A stretch of DNA of 37,107 nt, from positions 1-37,107 of the forward strand of contig CAKZSI010000085.1 of NCBI GenBank assembly GCA_937918935.1, written 5' to 3'. The DNA is from an uncultured Chloroflexales bacterium (GTDB taxonomy: Bacteria > Chloroflexota > Chloroflexia > Chloroflexales > Chloroflexaceae). The notes beneath the pieces are model-generated. The model saw only the letters and a program-made list of their open reading frames with translations, had not been told where the DNA came from and did no database searches. Positions 21,609-29,887 of this stretch are shown one piece after another; the stretch's first letter is position 1, and every line of letters begins with the position of its first letter. The position numbers and the translations under genes were made by a program.

Positions 21609-23351
21609 ATGGAGAAGCCCTGGCTTTCTTCCTACGAAAAGGACGTACCCCCGACGCTCACCTATCCGAACCAGACCCTCAGCGAAATGCTGCTCACTGC
21701 AGCGCGGACCTACCCCGACAAAACGGCCACCAACTTTGTCCTCAAGTATATGCTCGGCGGTCGCTATACCGTTGGCGGGCGGTTGACCTACAAGCAACTG
21801 AATGAACTGGTCGATCGCATGGCGACGGCCCTCTACCAGCTCGGGGTGCGCAAAGGCGAACGGGTGGCGATCATGCTGCCGAATTCGCCCCAGTATATTA
21901 TCGCCTTCTTCGCCGCCATGCGCATCGGCGCGATTGTGGTTAATGTCAACCCTACCTACACCAGCCGCGAGTTGCAGTTCCAACTCAGCGATGCTGGTGC
22001 CGAGACGATCATTCTGCTCAATCTGTTCTGGCCGCGCTTGCAGGAGGTACGCTCCGAGACGCCGTTGAAGCGTGTGATTGTCGCGTATATTTTTGACACT
22101 CTGGGCTTCCCCTCGAACTTCCTGGTCCGCAGCGCCCAGAAGCGCACCCCCGAGTGGGTGGACGTGCTGCCCGAGCAGGATACGTTCTTCTTCCAGCATC
22201 TTCTGGAGAAGTATGGCCCCACCCCGCCCAGAGTGACGGTGGATCCCGGCGATACTGCCCTCTTCCAGTACACCGGTGGCACCACCGGCGTGCCCAAGGC
22301 GGCTATGCTCACCCATCGCAATCTGATCGCCAATGTGCTCCAGGTCAATGCCTGGCTGCCCAGCGGGCGCCCCGGCGGCGAGAAGATGATGGCCGCCATT
22401 CCGTTTTTCCACGTCTACGGCATGACCGTGGCGATGCTCTACTCGATCTATCTGGGATCGGAAATCATCATTGTGCCCAACCCGCGCCCGATTGACAATG
22501 TGATGACCGTGATGCAGAAGGAACGGGCGACGCTCTACCCCGGCGTGCCGGCGATGTACATTGGCATTGTCAACCACAAGGATGTCGCCAAATACGACTT
22601 GCATAGCATCAAAGCCTGCATCTCCGGCTCAGCGCCGCTGCCCATGGAAATCCAGGAGCGCTTTGGCCAGATTACCGGCGGGCGCCTGGTAGAGGGCTTC
22701 GGTATGACCGAAGCCAGCCCCGTCACCCACTGCAACCCCGTCTTCGGCAAGCGCAAGTCGGGCAGCATCGGCGTGCCTCTGCCTGATACTGAGGCTAAGA
22801 TCGTCGATCTGGAGACCGGCGAGTCCCTGCCCTTCGATGGCGAAACCCAGGGCGAGCTGTGCGTTCGCGGGCCGCAGGTGATGAAGGGCTACTGGAACCG
22901 CCCCGATGAAACGGCGGCGACCATCGACGCCGAGGGCTGGCTGCATACCGGCGATATTTGCAAGGTCGATCCCGAGGGCTACTTCTTCGTTGTGGACCGC
23001 AAGAAGGATATGATCAATGTCTCGGGCTTCAAGGTGCTGCCCCGCGACGTGGAAGAGGTCTTGTTCATGCACCCCAAGGTGCTCGAAGCGGTGGTGGCGG
23101 GTATCCCTCACCCGACCCGCGGCGACGATACGGTGAAGGCCTATATCGTGCCCAAACCTGGTGAAAACCCGACTGTTGAGGAGATCAAGGAGTTCTGCAA
23201 GCTGCACCTGGCGCCCTACAAGGTGCCGCGTGAGGTGGAGTTCCGCACCGAATTGCCCAAGACCATGGTTGGCAAGGTGCTGCGGCGCCAGTTGGTGGAA
23301 GAAGAGAAGGCTAAACAGGCCGCCGCAAGCACCGCCACTGCGGCGGTCTGA
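21609..23351 (+). CDS. fadD: Long-chain fatty-acid--CoA ligase
   Basis: A 580-aa ANL-superfamily enzyme that activates fatty acids to acyl-CoA through an acyl-AMP. The start at 21609 is fixed by GAGGAGGTG just upstream. The AMP-binding P-loop is YTGGTTGVPKAAMLTHRN. Further motifs are VEGFGMTEASPVTH (A5), WLHTGDI (A7), FVVDRKKDMINVSGFKVLPR (hinge/A8) and PKTMVGKVLRR with the catalytic lysine near residue 556. The full length is normal for FadD. It may serve beta-oxidation or lipid remodelling; only the small membrane protein upstream is linked to it. Confidence 0.94.
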   Translation: MEKPWLSSYEKDVPPTLTYPNQTLSEMLLTAARTYPDKTATNFVLKYMLGGRYTVGGRLTYKQLNELVDRMATALYQLGVRKGERVAIMLPNSPQYIIAFFAAMRIGAIVVNVNPTYTSRELQFQLSDAGAETIILLNLFWPRLQEVRSETPLKRVIVAYIFDTLGFPSNFLVRSAQKRTPEWVDVLPEQDTFFFQHLLEKYGPTPPRVTVDPGDTALFQYTGGTTGVPKAAMLTHRNLIANVLQVNAWLPSGRPGGEKMMAAIPFFHVYGMTVAMLYSIYLGSEIIIVPNPRPIDNVMTVMQKERATLYPGVPAMYIGIVNHKDVAKYDLHSIKACISGSAPLPMEIQERFGQITGGRLVEGFGMTEASPVTHCNPVFGKRKSGSIGVPLPDTEAKIVDLETGESLPFDGETQGELCVRGPQVMKGYWNRPDETAATIDAEGWLHTGDICKVDPEGYFFVVDRKKDMINVSGFKVLPRDVEEVLFMHPKVLEAVVAGIPHPTRGDDTVKAYIVPKPGENPTVEEIKEFCKLHLAPYKVPREVEFRTELPKTMVGKVLRRQLVEEEKAKQAAASTATAAV

Positions 23352-23415
23352 CGGCAACGCCGGGGCCGGGTAGGGACGAACGCACGCCCCTGTCCGGCCC
23401 TGTCTCATGTTCCCG

Positions 23416-23856
23416 CTAGGGGTCGTTGCTCTCCCGTCGGATCGTGACCACGCGCACGTTGGTGTCGCCAGCCAGCAGGCTGAGCACGGTGGTGACGAAC
23501 GAGATCACCAGACCGCCCCAGAATGCGTCCCAGAAGCTGTCAATGTGGAAGGCAATGTTGAACTGATCCGCCAGCGTCGAGGTGAGGCTCAGCAGGATCG
23601 CGTTGATGACCAGGCCGAAGAGGCCCAGGGTGAGGATCACCAGCGGGCAGGTCAGTAGATAGAGCAGTGGGCGCAGCAGGGCGTTGAGTAGCCCGAAGAG
23701 CAGGGCGATTATGCCGATGTGCCAGCCGGGACCGCTGAAGTGGATCCCTGGCACGATCCAGATGGCGACGAAAATTGCCAGAGAACTGATGAGCCAGCGT
23801 AGAATAAGGCGCTGCCATTCTGGCCGCGCTGGCGCCGGGATCTGCTGATGGTTCAT
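23416..23856 (-). CDS. Phage-holin-family-4-like membrane protein
   Basis: A 146-aa protein with four membrane helices (LILRWLISSLAIFVAIWIVP, WHIGIIALLFGLLNALLRPL, LVILTLGLFGLVINAILLSL, FWGGLVISFVTTVLSLLAG). The pattern GLLNALLRPLLYLLTCPL and LTLGLFGLVINAILL is the hallmark of the mycobacterial-type 4-TMS holin family (PF04020). AGGAG lies 9 nt before ATG 23856. Despite the name, these chromosomal proteins stand outside prophages and their function is unsettled. It converges on fadD. Confidence 0.87.
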   Translation of the reverse strand: MNHQQIPAPARPEWQRLILRWLISSLAIFVAIWIVPGIHFSGPGWHIGIIALLFGLLNALLRPLLYLLTCPLVILTLGLFGLVINAILLSLTSTLADQFNIAFHIDSFWDAFWGGLVISFVTTVLSLLAGDTNVRVVTIRRESNDP

Positions 23857-23929
23857 GAATTCAGGCTCCTGTGGGCCCCTGATGTGGCGTATCGGAGCGC
23901 GTGGGGTGTGATGTGTGTGCCTGTACACG

Positions 23930-24222
23930 CCGCCTCCCGATGGCCCGGCAAGGCCACCCCCACCTCGTAGGGGCGGCGAGGAGGGCCGCCGCTACGGTCG
24001 GAGCGGCCAGGAGGGCCGCCCCATGTCAGGGGCGAAAACCCGCACGCTGTTGGAGGCAGACGGCCTGCCGGGCCGTCTGCCTCCCGCATCTCCACGGTAT
24101 GGGCGCCCGGGGGTATACGACTGTTGCCGGGGGGCGCGGTCGCGCGGGTTGCGTGCAACACATGATGTCACACCCGGATGCGTGCGCGCCGCAGGCCACT
24201 CACATGATACTATACAAACTGC
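23930..24222. repeat. Dispersed ~230-bp element (family E), copy 1
   Basis: Holds GTAGGGGCGGC/GGCCGCC-type inverted repeats. GGGCGCCCGGGGGTATACGA (24101-24120) then leads to TTGCC and CGGGTTGCGTGCAAC, ending near ACAAACTG (24215-24222). The same order, about 75% similar by eye, occurs at 26600-26832. No gene is seen in 23857-24337. Confidence 0.65.
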
Positions 24223-24337
24223 ATAGGGGTGTTCCGCGAAGGGTATCGCCCTTCCAGACTCCCCCACAGGCAGGGGTGTGGGGAGACCAGCTTTCCCCAT
24301 GCTCCTGGCCGGCTGTTGTCACCTCAGTGCATCATCC

Positions 24338-25123
24338 ATGACCACCGATCTTCTCTCAACTCCGCTGTTTAACGCGGTGCAACGGAGCGCCGAAGCCGAT
24401 GGCAAGGCCGCCTACTTCCGCCTGCATCGCCACCGCTTCGCGGCGATGCTGCGGGCAATGGGCGACATCGCCGGCGCGGAGGTGCTGGAAGTTGGCGTCA
24501 CCCCCGGTCATTTCACCGAGTTGCTCGTCGGCGCCGGCGCCCGCGTTCGCGGCATTGATCTCGATCCCGAACGGCGACAGGCGCTCTGGCAACGTCTCGG
24601 CGTCGAGGTGCGCCGGGCCAACCTGGAACGCGAACCGCTGCCCTTCGAGGACGCCTGCGTTGATTGGGTCGTCTTTTCCGAAGTGATTGAGCACCTGCTC
24701 TACTCGCCGCTGCCGGCGCTGCGCGAGTTCCGGCGCGTGCTCCGTCCCGGCGGGCGCCTGCTGATCACCACACCCAATGAACTGTACCTCAAAAGCCGCC
24801 TGCGCACCATTCTGCGCGCGGCCCTCTGGTTGAGCCTGAGCACCCGCACCGAGTTCCGCCATCAGATGCTCCTGGAGGGCGAGGCCCGCTACACCACTCA
24901 TGCCCGTACCTATACAATGGGTGAATTGACCTGGCTGGTGCAGCGAGCCGGCTTTCGGGTAATCCAGCGCCGCTTTGAGGCCCCCTGGGAACGGGTGGGT
25001 CTCGAAGCGGCGCGCCTGCGCACCGCCCCGCTGCGCGTACTGGCCAAGGGCCTCTTTGCCGCCGCCACCGCCGTCGTGCCGCCGACCCGTTCGATGTTGC
25101 TGGTGGTCGGGCAGAAGCCGTAA
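24338..25123 (+). CDS. Class I SAM-dependent methyltransferase
   Basis: A 261-aa methyltransferase. The ATG at 24338 begins MTTDLLSTPLFNAVQRSAEA; no clear Shine-Dalgarno site is seen, and an earlier in-frame start at 24278 adds 20 residues. Motif I is VLEVGVTPGHFTELLVGAGA, where the usual GxGxG is replaced by VGVTPG, then RGIDLD, VDWVVFSEVIEHL and LRPGGRLLITTPNE. The EVIEHL plus TPNE pattern is typical of glycan- or lipid-related methyltransferases. The C-terminal part (RVLAKGLFAAATAVVPPTRS) may contact the membrane. Next functional neighbours are a tRNA and a glycosyltransferase. Confidence 0.85.
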   Translation: MTTDLLSTPLFNAVQRSAEADGKAAYFRLHRHRFAAMLRAMGDIAGAEVLEVGVTPGHFTELLVGAGARVRGIDLDPERRQALWQRLGVEVRRANLEREPLPFEDACVDWVVFSEVIEHLLYSPLPALREFRRVLRPGGRLLITTPNELYLKSRLRTILRAALWLSLSTRTEFRHQMLLEGEARYTTHARTYTMGELTWLVQRAGFRVIQRRFEAPWERVGLEAARLRTAPLRVLAKGLFAAATAVVPPTRSMLLVVGQKP

Positions 25124-25205
25124 GTTCTGGTACAGGATCAGCCGTTCTCGAAGGGCCGGCGTAAGGTCCTCAGGGCACGCCCCAGATACCCCCTGGGGTC
25201 GAAAT

Positions 25206-25238
25206 ATGTGGAGTTTGGGGCTTGTCCAAAGACGTTGC
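25206..25238. repeat. Family C core upstream of the tRNA-CAT promoter
   Basis: ATGTGGAGTTTGGGGCTTGT continues as CCAAAGACGTTGC. The same core lies at 5567-5590 and, inverted, at 28121-28154. Confidence 0.75.
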
Positions 25239-25264
25239 CTTCGCCCCGGGTTGTCGAACCGCGG

Positions 25265-25294
25265 TTGACCTACCCCGCCGGGACGGCATATAAT
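25265..25294 (+). promoter_or_regulatory. Sigma-70 promoter of the tRNA gene
   Basis: TTGACC (25265-25270), an 18-bp spacer and perfect TATAAT (25289-25294). The start would be near 25301, seven bases before the mature tRNA. Confidence 0.85.
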
Positions 25295-25307
25295 ACAGGC
25301 GATGGGC

Positions 25308-25382
25308 GGGCCGCTAGCTCAACGGCAGAGCAATCGGCTCATAACCGACAGGTTCTGGGTTCGAATCCCGGGCGGCCCACCA
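25308..25382 (+). tRNA. tRNA with CAT anticodon (Met elongator, or Ile2), CCA encoded
   Basis: Acceptor GGGCCGC (25308-25314)/GCGGCCC (25372-25378), discriminator A, and encoded CCA (25380-25382). D arm GCTC/GAGC has a short loop; the anticodon stem TCGG/CCGA has loop CTCATAA (CAT); T arm CTGGG-TTCGAAT-CCCGG. It is not the initiator type: position 1 pairs and there is no 3-G:C block in the anticodon stem. A lysidine-modified tRNA-Ile2 cannot be excluded by eye. Confidence 0.93.
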
Positions 25383-25447
25383 GATAAGCGGTGACCGGGT
25401 GAGGGTGTGTTCCGGCACGCCCGTTCACCCGGTCATTATGCATTGGC

Positions 25448-26455
25448 ATGGCAGACCGACCTTCGCTCTCCGCGATCATCCCCACCTGGAACGGCCTCCG
25501 CTACCTCCCGGCCTGTTTGAGCGCGCTGCGGGCGCAACTGACCTCCGATGACGAGATTGTTCTGGTGGACAACTGTTCCCGCGACGGCGCGGGGGCCTGG
25601 GCGCGCCGCTACGCCCCCGATGTGCGCGTGCTCGAACTTCAGGATAACCACGGCTTTGCCGGGGGAACGGCTGCCGGCATCGCGGCGGCGCGAGGCGCCC
25701 TGTTGCTGTTGATCAACGATGATGCCCTGGCCGAGCCGGGCTGTGTGGCCGCGCTCTGGGAAGCCTTGCGCGACGCTCCGGCTGCGGGCGCGGCAGCGGG
25801 GGTGCTCACCTTCAGCCGGCAACCCGATACGGTGGCCTCAGCCGGCATTCGTTTTCAGCGCGATGGAGTGGCAAGCGACCATCTGCAGGGTCTGCTGGTG
25901 ACGGCGCTCCCTCCCCACCCCGAGCCGGTGTTCGGGGCCAGCGGCGGGTTGGCCCTGCTCCGCCGCGACTTGATCGCCGATGTGGGCAGCTTTGAACCGG
26001 CCTTCTTCAACTACCTGGAAGACGCCGACCTGGCCTGGCGTGCCCGCCTGCGCGGCTGGGGGTGCGTGCTGGCCCCGCGGGCGCGGGCGCGGCACGTGTA
26101 CTCGGCCAGCGGCGTCGAGGGCAGCCCCTTCAAGCAACGCCTGCTGGCGCGCAACCGGCTGCGGGTCATCGTCCGCTGCCTGCCCGGGCCGCTGCTCCGC
26201 GCCTGCTGGCCGGCCATCCTCCGCTATGACCTGCTGGCCCTCGCCTACGGCCTGCTGCGAGGGCAACTGGCGATCCTTCGCGGCCGGTTTGAGGCGCTGC
26301 GTGAATTTCCCGCCCTGGCGGCCCAACGTCGCGCCATCCAGGCCGGCCGCACCGCCAGTCTGTCCGATCTGGAGCCCTGGATCGCCCCCCCGGTCCCGCC
26401 CCTGGCAGTGTTGCGCGCCCGCCGCCGCCTGAAGGACGTCCTCGCCCGCGAATAG
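25448..26455 (+). CDS. Family 2 glycosyltransferase (rhamnosyltransferase-like)
   Basis: A 335-aa GT-A enzyme of the WbbL/GT2 group that transfers a sugar from a nucleotide donor onto a lipid-linked or surface glycan. SAIIPTWNGLRYLPACLSAL (8-27), IVLVDNCSRDG (37-47), NHGFAGGTAAGI (67-78), LLLINDDA with the DxD-like metal site (86-93), GASGGLALLRR and FFNYLEDADLAWRARLRGWG (catalytic ED motif) follow the family order. The C-terminal RLLARNRLRVIVRCLP is membrane-associated in relatives. There is no clear Shine-Dalgarno site before ATG 25448. It is isolated from the methyltransferase only by a tRNA. Confidence 0.9.
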   Translation: MADRPSLSAIIPTWNGLRYLPACLSALRAQLTSDDEIVLVDNCSRDGAGAWARRYAPDVRVLELQDNHGFAGGTAAGIAAARGALLLLINDDALAEPGCVAALWEALRDAPAAGAAAGVLTFSRQPDTVASAGIRFQRDGVASDHLQGLLVTALPPHPEPVFGASGGLALLRRDLIADVGSFEPAFFNYLEDADLAWRARLRGWGCVLAPRARARHVYSASGVEGSPFKQRLLARNRLRVIVRCLPGPLLRACWPAILRYDLLALAYGLLRGQLAILRGRFEALREFPALAAQRRAIQAGRTASLSDLEPWIAPPVPPLAVLRARRRLKDVLARE

Positions 26456-26524
26456 CACCGTGCCCGTGGGCGTGCGGCGGGACCAGGGGTCCGTCTGGAT
26501 ACCTTCTTCAGGAGGGTCCAGGAG

Positions 26525-26544
26525 GTCCGGGCCCTCCCGGACCC
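26525..26544. terminator. Hairpin GGTCCGGG-CCCT-CCCGGACC after the glycosyltransferase
   Basis: An 8-bp perfect stem about 70 bp past the stop at 26455. No U-run follows, so it is only a candidate terminator or REP-like element. Confidence 0.4.
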
Positions 26545-26599
26545 GCGCGCGGGGCCTCTGTTCACCTCAACGAGGTGCGGCATGGCCCGGGGTGTGACT

Positions 26600-26832
26600 T
26601 GCATTGTTGCACGGGCCAGCGCCCCACCCGCTGGCCCGGCGCCACCATCCGCCGCCCCGTATGGCCGTAGGGGCAGCCACGAGGTCTGCCCCTGCGGCCA
26701 CGCTACTGCACAGCGTGGACACCATCACGGGCGCCGGGTGGACACGATTGTTGCCAGCGGGTTCATGGGCGCATCGGGTTGCATGCAAACCATGACGCTG
26801 CACCCCATGGCCCCGGCGTTGTTACAAACTGG
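26600..26832. repeat. Dispersed ~230-bp element (family E), copy 2
   Basis: Related to 23930-24222 in the same orientation. It has CGTAGGGGCAGCC near 26668, GGGCGCCGGGTGGACACGAT (26729-26748) followed by TGTTGCC, CGGGTTGCATGCAAAC near 26775, and ACAAACTG (26825-26832). Both copies stand just upstream of a plus-strand gene. The long ORF through this region is not credible as coding. Confidence 0.65.
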
Positions 26833-26852
26833 TACGCCAGACCAGTTATACT
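26827..26852 (+). promoter_or_regulatory. Operator-like inverted repeat overlapping a -10 box, upstream of the histidine kinase
   Basis: AACTGGT (26827-26833) and ACCAGTT (26841-26847) are perfect 7-bp arms 7 bp apart, a GntR/FadR-like layout. The right arm runs into TATACT (26847-26852), a plausible -10. A regulator bound here would block RNA polymerase. The -35 is weak (TTACAA at 26822 with a 19-bp spacer). Confidence 0.55.
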
Positions 26853-26926
26853 ACCAATTATCGCATCCCTGGCGCCGCTTTGCGCTGCCCGGTGGAGGCA
26901 GCGCCCTGGTTCAGGTCTTCCATCCT

Positions 26927-28102
26927 ATGGCATACCCCTTCTCCACGATGAGCAAACTGGAGCCACCGGTCGCTCCGCCACTCAACCATGCCTCTGTCAA
27001 CTCCTCACGTCCCGACCGGTTTGCCGAACTCACAGCGCGCCTCCTGCGCGCCCCATTGGCGTTCCTGATCCTGCCCGAGACCTGCGGGCGGTGGTGCTGC
27101 CCTTCGCTCGCGCTCCCGCCCGATGCCGTGAACCGGGCCCTGGTGGCCTGCATCTACGCCTCCCACAGGGAGCAGCCTCTGGTGGTCGCCGATCTTGGCC
27201 GCGATCCCCGCTTCGTCACCAACCCTTTGCTCCAGGCGCCCCTCAGGATGCGCTTTTTGAGCGTCTGGCCCGTACGCGACAGCAACGCCCATCCTGCGGG
27301 AGCCGTCTGTGTGCTCGACCGCCAGCCACGCGGCCTCGGCGAGGGTGAGCGCGCCATCCTCGAGGGCCTGGCCGCGTTCGCAAGTGGCGAGTTCCTCTCC
27401 GAGCGTGTATGGGCGAATGAGGAGATGTGCCGCCATTTCGCTGCCGAGGTTCATGATGGCGTTGGACAACTGGTGCATAGCCTCTACTCCCATCTGCAGG
27501 TCCTCGAACAGGCTCAACGCTTCGGCGGGCCGCACCAACGCGCCAGCCTGCGCCGCCTGGTCAGGCTGGCGCGGCAGGCGCTCGCCGAGACACGCCGGTT
27601 GATCGAGGGCCTGCGCCCGACGGCCCTGGAAACTCTGGGCCTGGCGGGCGCGTTGCGGCTCCTGGCCGACACGCTGCGCCAGGACGGCTGGACCATCGTG
27701 CTTGACGAGCGGCTTGGCCCCGAGCGATTACCGCCTGCGGTGGAACTGGCGCTCTTCCGCGTGGCCCACGAGGCACTGACGAATGCGGCGAAGTACGCCG
27801 GCGAACGCCGGGCGGCCCTGACACTCGCCCGGGTCGGCGAAGCGGTGTCTCTGGAGGTGCGCGACTGGGGGCCGGGCTTCGATACCGCCCGTCTCGCCAG
27901 GATCACGCGCGTAGGGGAACGTCTGGGTCTGCGGGTGATGGCTGAGCGGCTGGCCGCGCTAGGCGGTGACCTGCGCGTGGAGAGTGCTCCCGGCGTCGGC
28001 ACGCTGGTCGTGGCCCGCGTCCCGGCGCCACGCGGGCCAGGGCGGGTAGACGCGGAGGAGGCGGGTGAGGTCCTACCGACGCCCTCCCGGGAACTGCCCT
28101 GA
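26927..28102 (+). CDS. GAF-domain sensor histidine kinase, NarL-partner type (HisKA_3)
   Basis: About 391 aa, cytoplasmic. The start is uncertain: ATG at 26927 or 26948, neither with a good ribosome site; starts further upstream lie before the promoter. Residues about 25-155 resemble a GAF sensor domain (HREQPLVVADLGRDPRFVTN, MRFLSVWPVRDSNAHPAGAV). The H-box is FAAEVHDGVGQLVHSLYSHL with His176, the HisKA_3 dimerisation form. The ATPase part has VAHEALTNAAKYAGERRA (N-box), VRDWGPGFD (G1) and LGLRVMAERLAALGGDL (G2). Such kinases pair with LuxR-type response regulators; none is adjacent, so this is an orphan in this window. Confidence 0.87.
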   Translation: MAYPFSTMSKLEPPVAPPLNHASVNSSRPDRFAELTARLLRAPLAFLILPETCGRWCCPSLALPPDAVNRALVACIYASHREQPLVVADLGRDPRFVTNPLLQAPLRMRFLSVWPVRDSNAHPAGAVCVLDRQPRGLGEGERAILEGLAAFASGEFLSERVWANEEMCRHFAAEVHDGVGQLVHSLYSHLQVLEQAQRFGGPHQRASLRRLVRLARQALAETRRLIEGLRPTALETLGLAGALRLLADTLRQDGWTIVLDERLGPERLPPAVELALFRVAHEALTNAAKYAGERRAALTLARVGEAVSLEVRDWGPGFDTARLARITRVGERLGLRVMAERLAALGGDLRVESAPGVGTLVVARVPAPRGPGRVDAEEAGEVLPTPSRELP

Positions 28103-28280
28103 TATTCCTCCAGGGCTCATGCAACGTCTTTGGGGCGGGCCCTAAACTCTACATGGTCTCGTTGGTTTTGCGGCTACGCCGCCAGCACCAGCGAACCACG
28201 ACGATACCCGGCGGCTACGCCGCGCCACCTCACTGCTGGAAACGGACTTTGCTCAAGCCCCGGGATACGCCTGAAGTCAC
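28103..28280. repeat. Family C repeat block upstream of hflX
   Basis: It holds the inverted core GCAACGTCTTTGGGGCGGGC (28121-28140), then a hairpin like that at 5511-5569 (TCGTTGGTTTTGCGGC with CAGCACCAGCGAACCA, about 28152-28189). A GCGGCTACGCCGC stem follows, then GGAAACGGACTTTGCTCAAG (28238-28257), which matches 10356-10375. It ends 21 bp before the hflX -35 box. Confidence 0.8.
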
Positions 28281-28309
28281 TTGTCTCGCGGCCCCGCAAG
28301 CGTTATAAT
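28281..28309 (+). promoter_or_regulatory. Sigma-70 promoter of hflX
   Basis: TTGTCT (28281-28286), exactly 17 bp, perfect TATAAT (28304-28309). Transcription would start near 28316. Confidence 0.82.
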
Positions 28310-28337
28310 CACGGTAACTGGCGATGAAGCAAGTGGG

Positions 28338-29753
28338 ATGGCCACGCTATCCCGTACCTCCATCGGCGGACCGTGGCACAAGGAGGCAGCCATCGAAGAT
28401 CTACGAACCCAGGACGGCAAGCGTCTGTACCCAACCGCGGCGCCCCGTATACGCGCGCTGCTGGTCGGCGCCGAGGTGGCCAGTTTCCACAGCCCCTGGA
28501 GCGCCGAGGACTCCCTGCGTGAACTGGCCATGCTGGCTGAAACCGCCGGCCTCGAAGTGGTCGGCCAGGTCTACCAGCGGCTCGATCAGCCCTACCCCAA
28601 GTTCTTCATCGGCCCCGGCAAGGTCAAAGAGGTCGCCGCCCTGCGCGAGCAACTCGGCGCCGGGTTGGTGATCTTTGACGATGAACTGAGCCCCGCCCAG
28701 ACGCGCAATCTCGAAGAGGTGCTCCAGGTAGGAGTGCTCGACCGGACGGCGCTGATCCTCGATATTTTCGCCCAGCATGCCCAGACCCACGAAGGCCGCC
28801 TGCAGGTCGAACTGGCCCAGTACCAGTATTTGCTCCCGCGCCTGCGGCGCCAGTGGACGCACCTGGAACGGCAGGCGGGCACCGGCGGCGGCACCTCGGC
28901 GGGTGGTGTGGTTGGCCTGCGCGGCCCTGGTGAAACGCAGTTAGAAATTGACCGCCGCCTGATCGACCGGCGCATCGCCTGGCTCAAGGTCCAACTGGCC
29001 GATGTGCACCGCCACCGCGAACTGTACCGCAAGCGTCGGCGCCAGAGCGGCATCCCGGTGGTGGCCCTGGTGGGCTACACCAATGCCGGGAAGAGCACCC
29101 TGCTCAACGCGCTCTCGGGCGCCGATGTGTACACGGCGAACCAGCTCTTTGCCACCCTCGACCCGACGACGCGCCAGATCATCCTGCCGGGTGGCCAGGA
29201 GATGCTGCTCACCGATACGGTCGGTTTCATTCAAAAGCTGCCCACTCAGCTCATCGCCGCCTTCCGCGCCACGCTGGAAGAGATTAACGAGGCCGATCTG
29301 CTGCTCCACGTAGTCGATCTGACCCACCCCAACGCCCAGGAACACGCCCAGACCGTCGAGGCGACCCTGCGCGAGCTGGGTGTGGCCGATCGCTCGATGC
29401 TGACCGTGCTCAACAAAGTTGACCTGATGCAGGGATTGCAGGCCGCCGACGTCGCCACCCTGGTGGCCGAGATGGGGCTGCCGAGCGATTTCGTCGCCGT
29501 GTCGGCGCTGAAGGGCTGGGGACTCGACGCACTGCGGGCGCGCATCGAGACGGCCCTGGGCGAGGCGATGGTCACCCTCGACGTGCGCATCCCCTACCAG
29601 CGCAATGACCTGGTATCGCTCTGGCGCCGGCGCGGCGTGGTAGAACGCGAGGAGTACGACAATGCCGGGACCCACATTCTCGGGCGCATCCCGCGCGAAC
29701 TGGCGCGCGAGTTTATGCCCTATGAGAATCGATCAGGAGTAGCCCGACGTTAA
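28338..29753 (+). CDS. hflX: GTPase HflX
   Basis: A ribosome-associated GTPase that splits stalled or stressed ribosomes. About 471 aa from ATG 28338. The N-terminal HflX domain has FFIGPGKVKEVAAL and IFDDELSPAQTRNLEEVL; the glycine-rich linker is GTGGGTSAGGVVGLRGPGET. The G domain has G1 GYTNAGKST (about 246-254), G3 DTVGF, G4 NKVD and a G5-like SAL. Start choice is awkward: ATG 28338 has only AAGTGGG before it, while a much better AAGGAGG (28380-28386) precedes in-frame AUC 28392, exactly where family homology begins (IEDLRTQDGKRLYPTAAPRI). Either start is possible. Own promoter; convergent with the next gene. Confidence 0.93.
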   Translation: MATLSRTSIGGPWHKEAAIEDLRTQDGKRLYPTAAPRIRALLVGAEVASFHSPWSAEDSLRELAMLAETAGLEVVGQVYQRLDQPYPKFFIGPGKVKEVAALREQLGAGLVIFDDELSPAQTRNLEEVLQVGVLDRTALILDIFAQHAQTHEGRLQVELAQYQYLLPRLRRQWTHLERQAGTGGGTSAGGVVGLRGPGETQLEIDRRLIDRRIAWLKVQLADVHRHRELYRKRRRQSGIPVVALVGYTNAGKSTLLNALSGADVYTANQLFATLDPTTRQIILPGGQEMLLTDTVGFIQKLPTQLIAAFRATLEEINEADLLLHVVDLTHPNAQEHAQTVEATLRELGVADRSMLTVLNKVDLMQGLQAADVATLVAEMGLPSDFVAVSALKGWGLDALRARIETALGEAMVTLDVRIPYQRNDLVSLWRRRGVVEREEYDNAGTHILGRIPRELAREFMPYENRSGVARR

Positions 29754-29887
29754 ATCCAGGCTACACACTGGCGGGATGGCGTTCACCTCTACCGACCAGG
29801 TATTCGCTCCGGCGAGCGCGGAGTGACACCGAGGGTTGCAACAGGTTCATCCTCTGCCGGCTCTGCGGTAACATCGAATGGGCCCCT

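Noticed and set aside
23416-23856. Prophage lysis gene
   Set aside because: The holin-like family is widespread as a chromosomal membrane protein; no endolysin or other phage gene is near.
26582-26926. N-terminal extension of the histidine kinase ORF
   Set aside because: The stretch is a dispersed repeat plus promoter and operator; its translation (HHHGRR, Pro/Ala-rich) shows no coding character.
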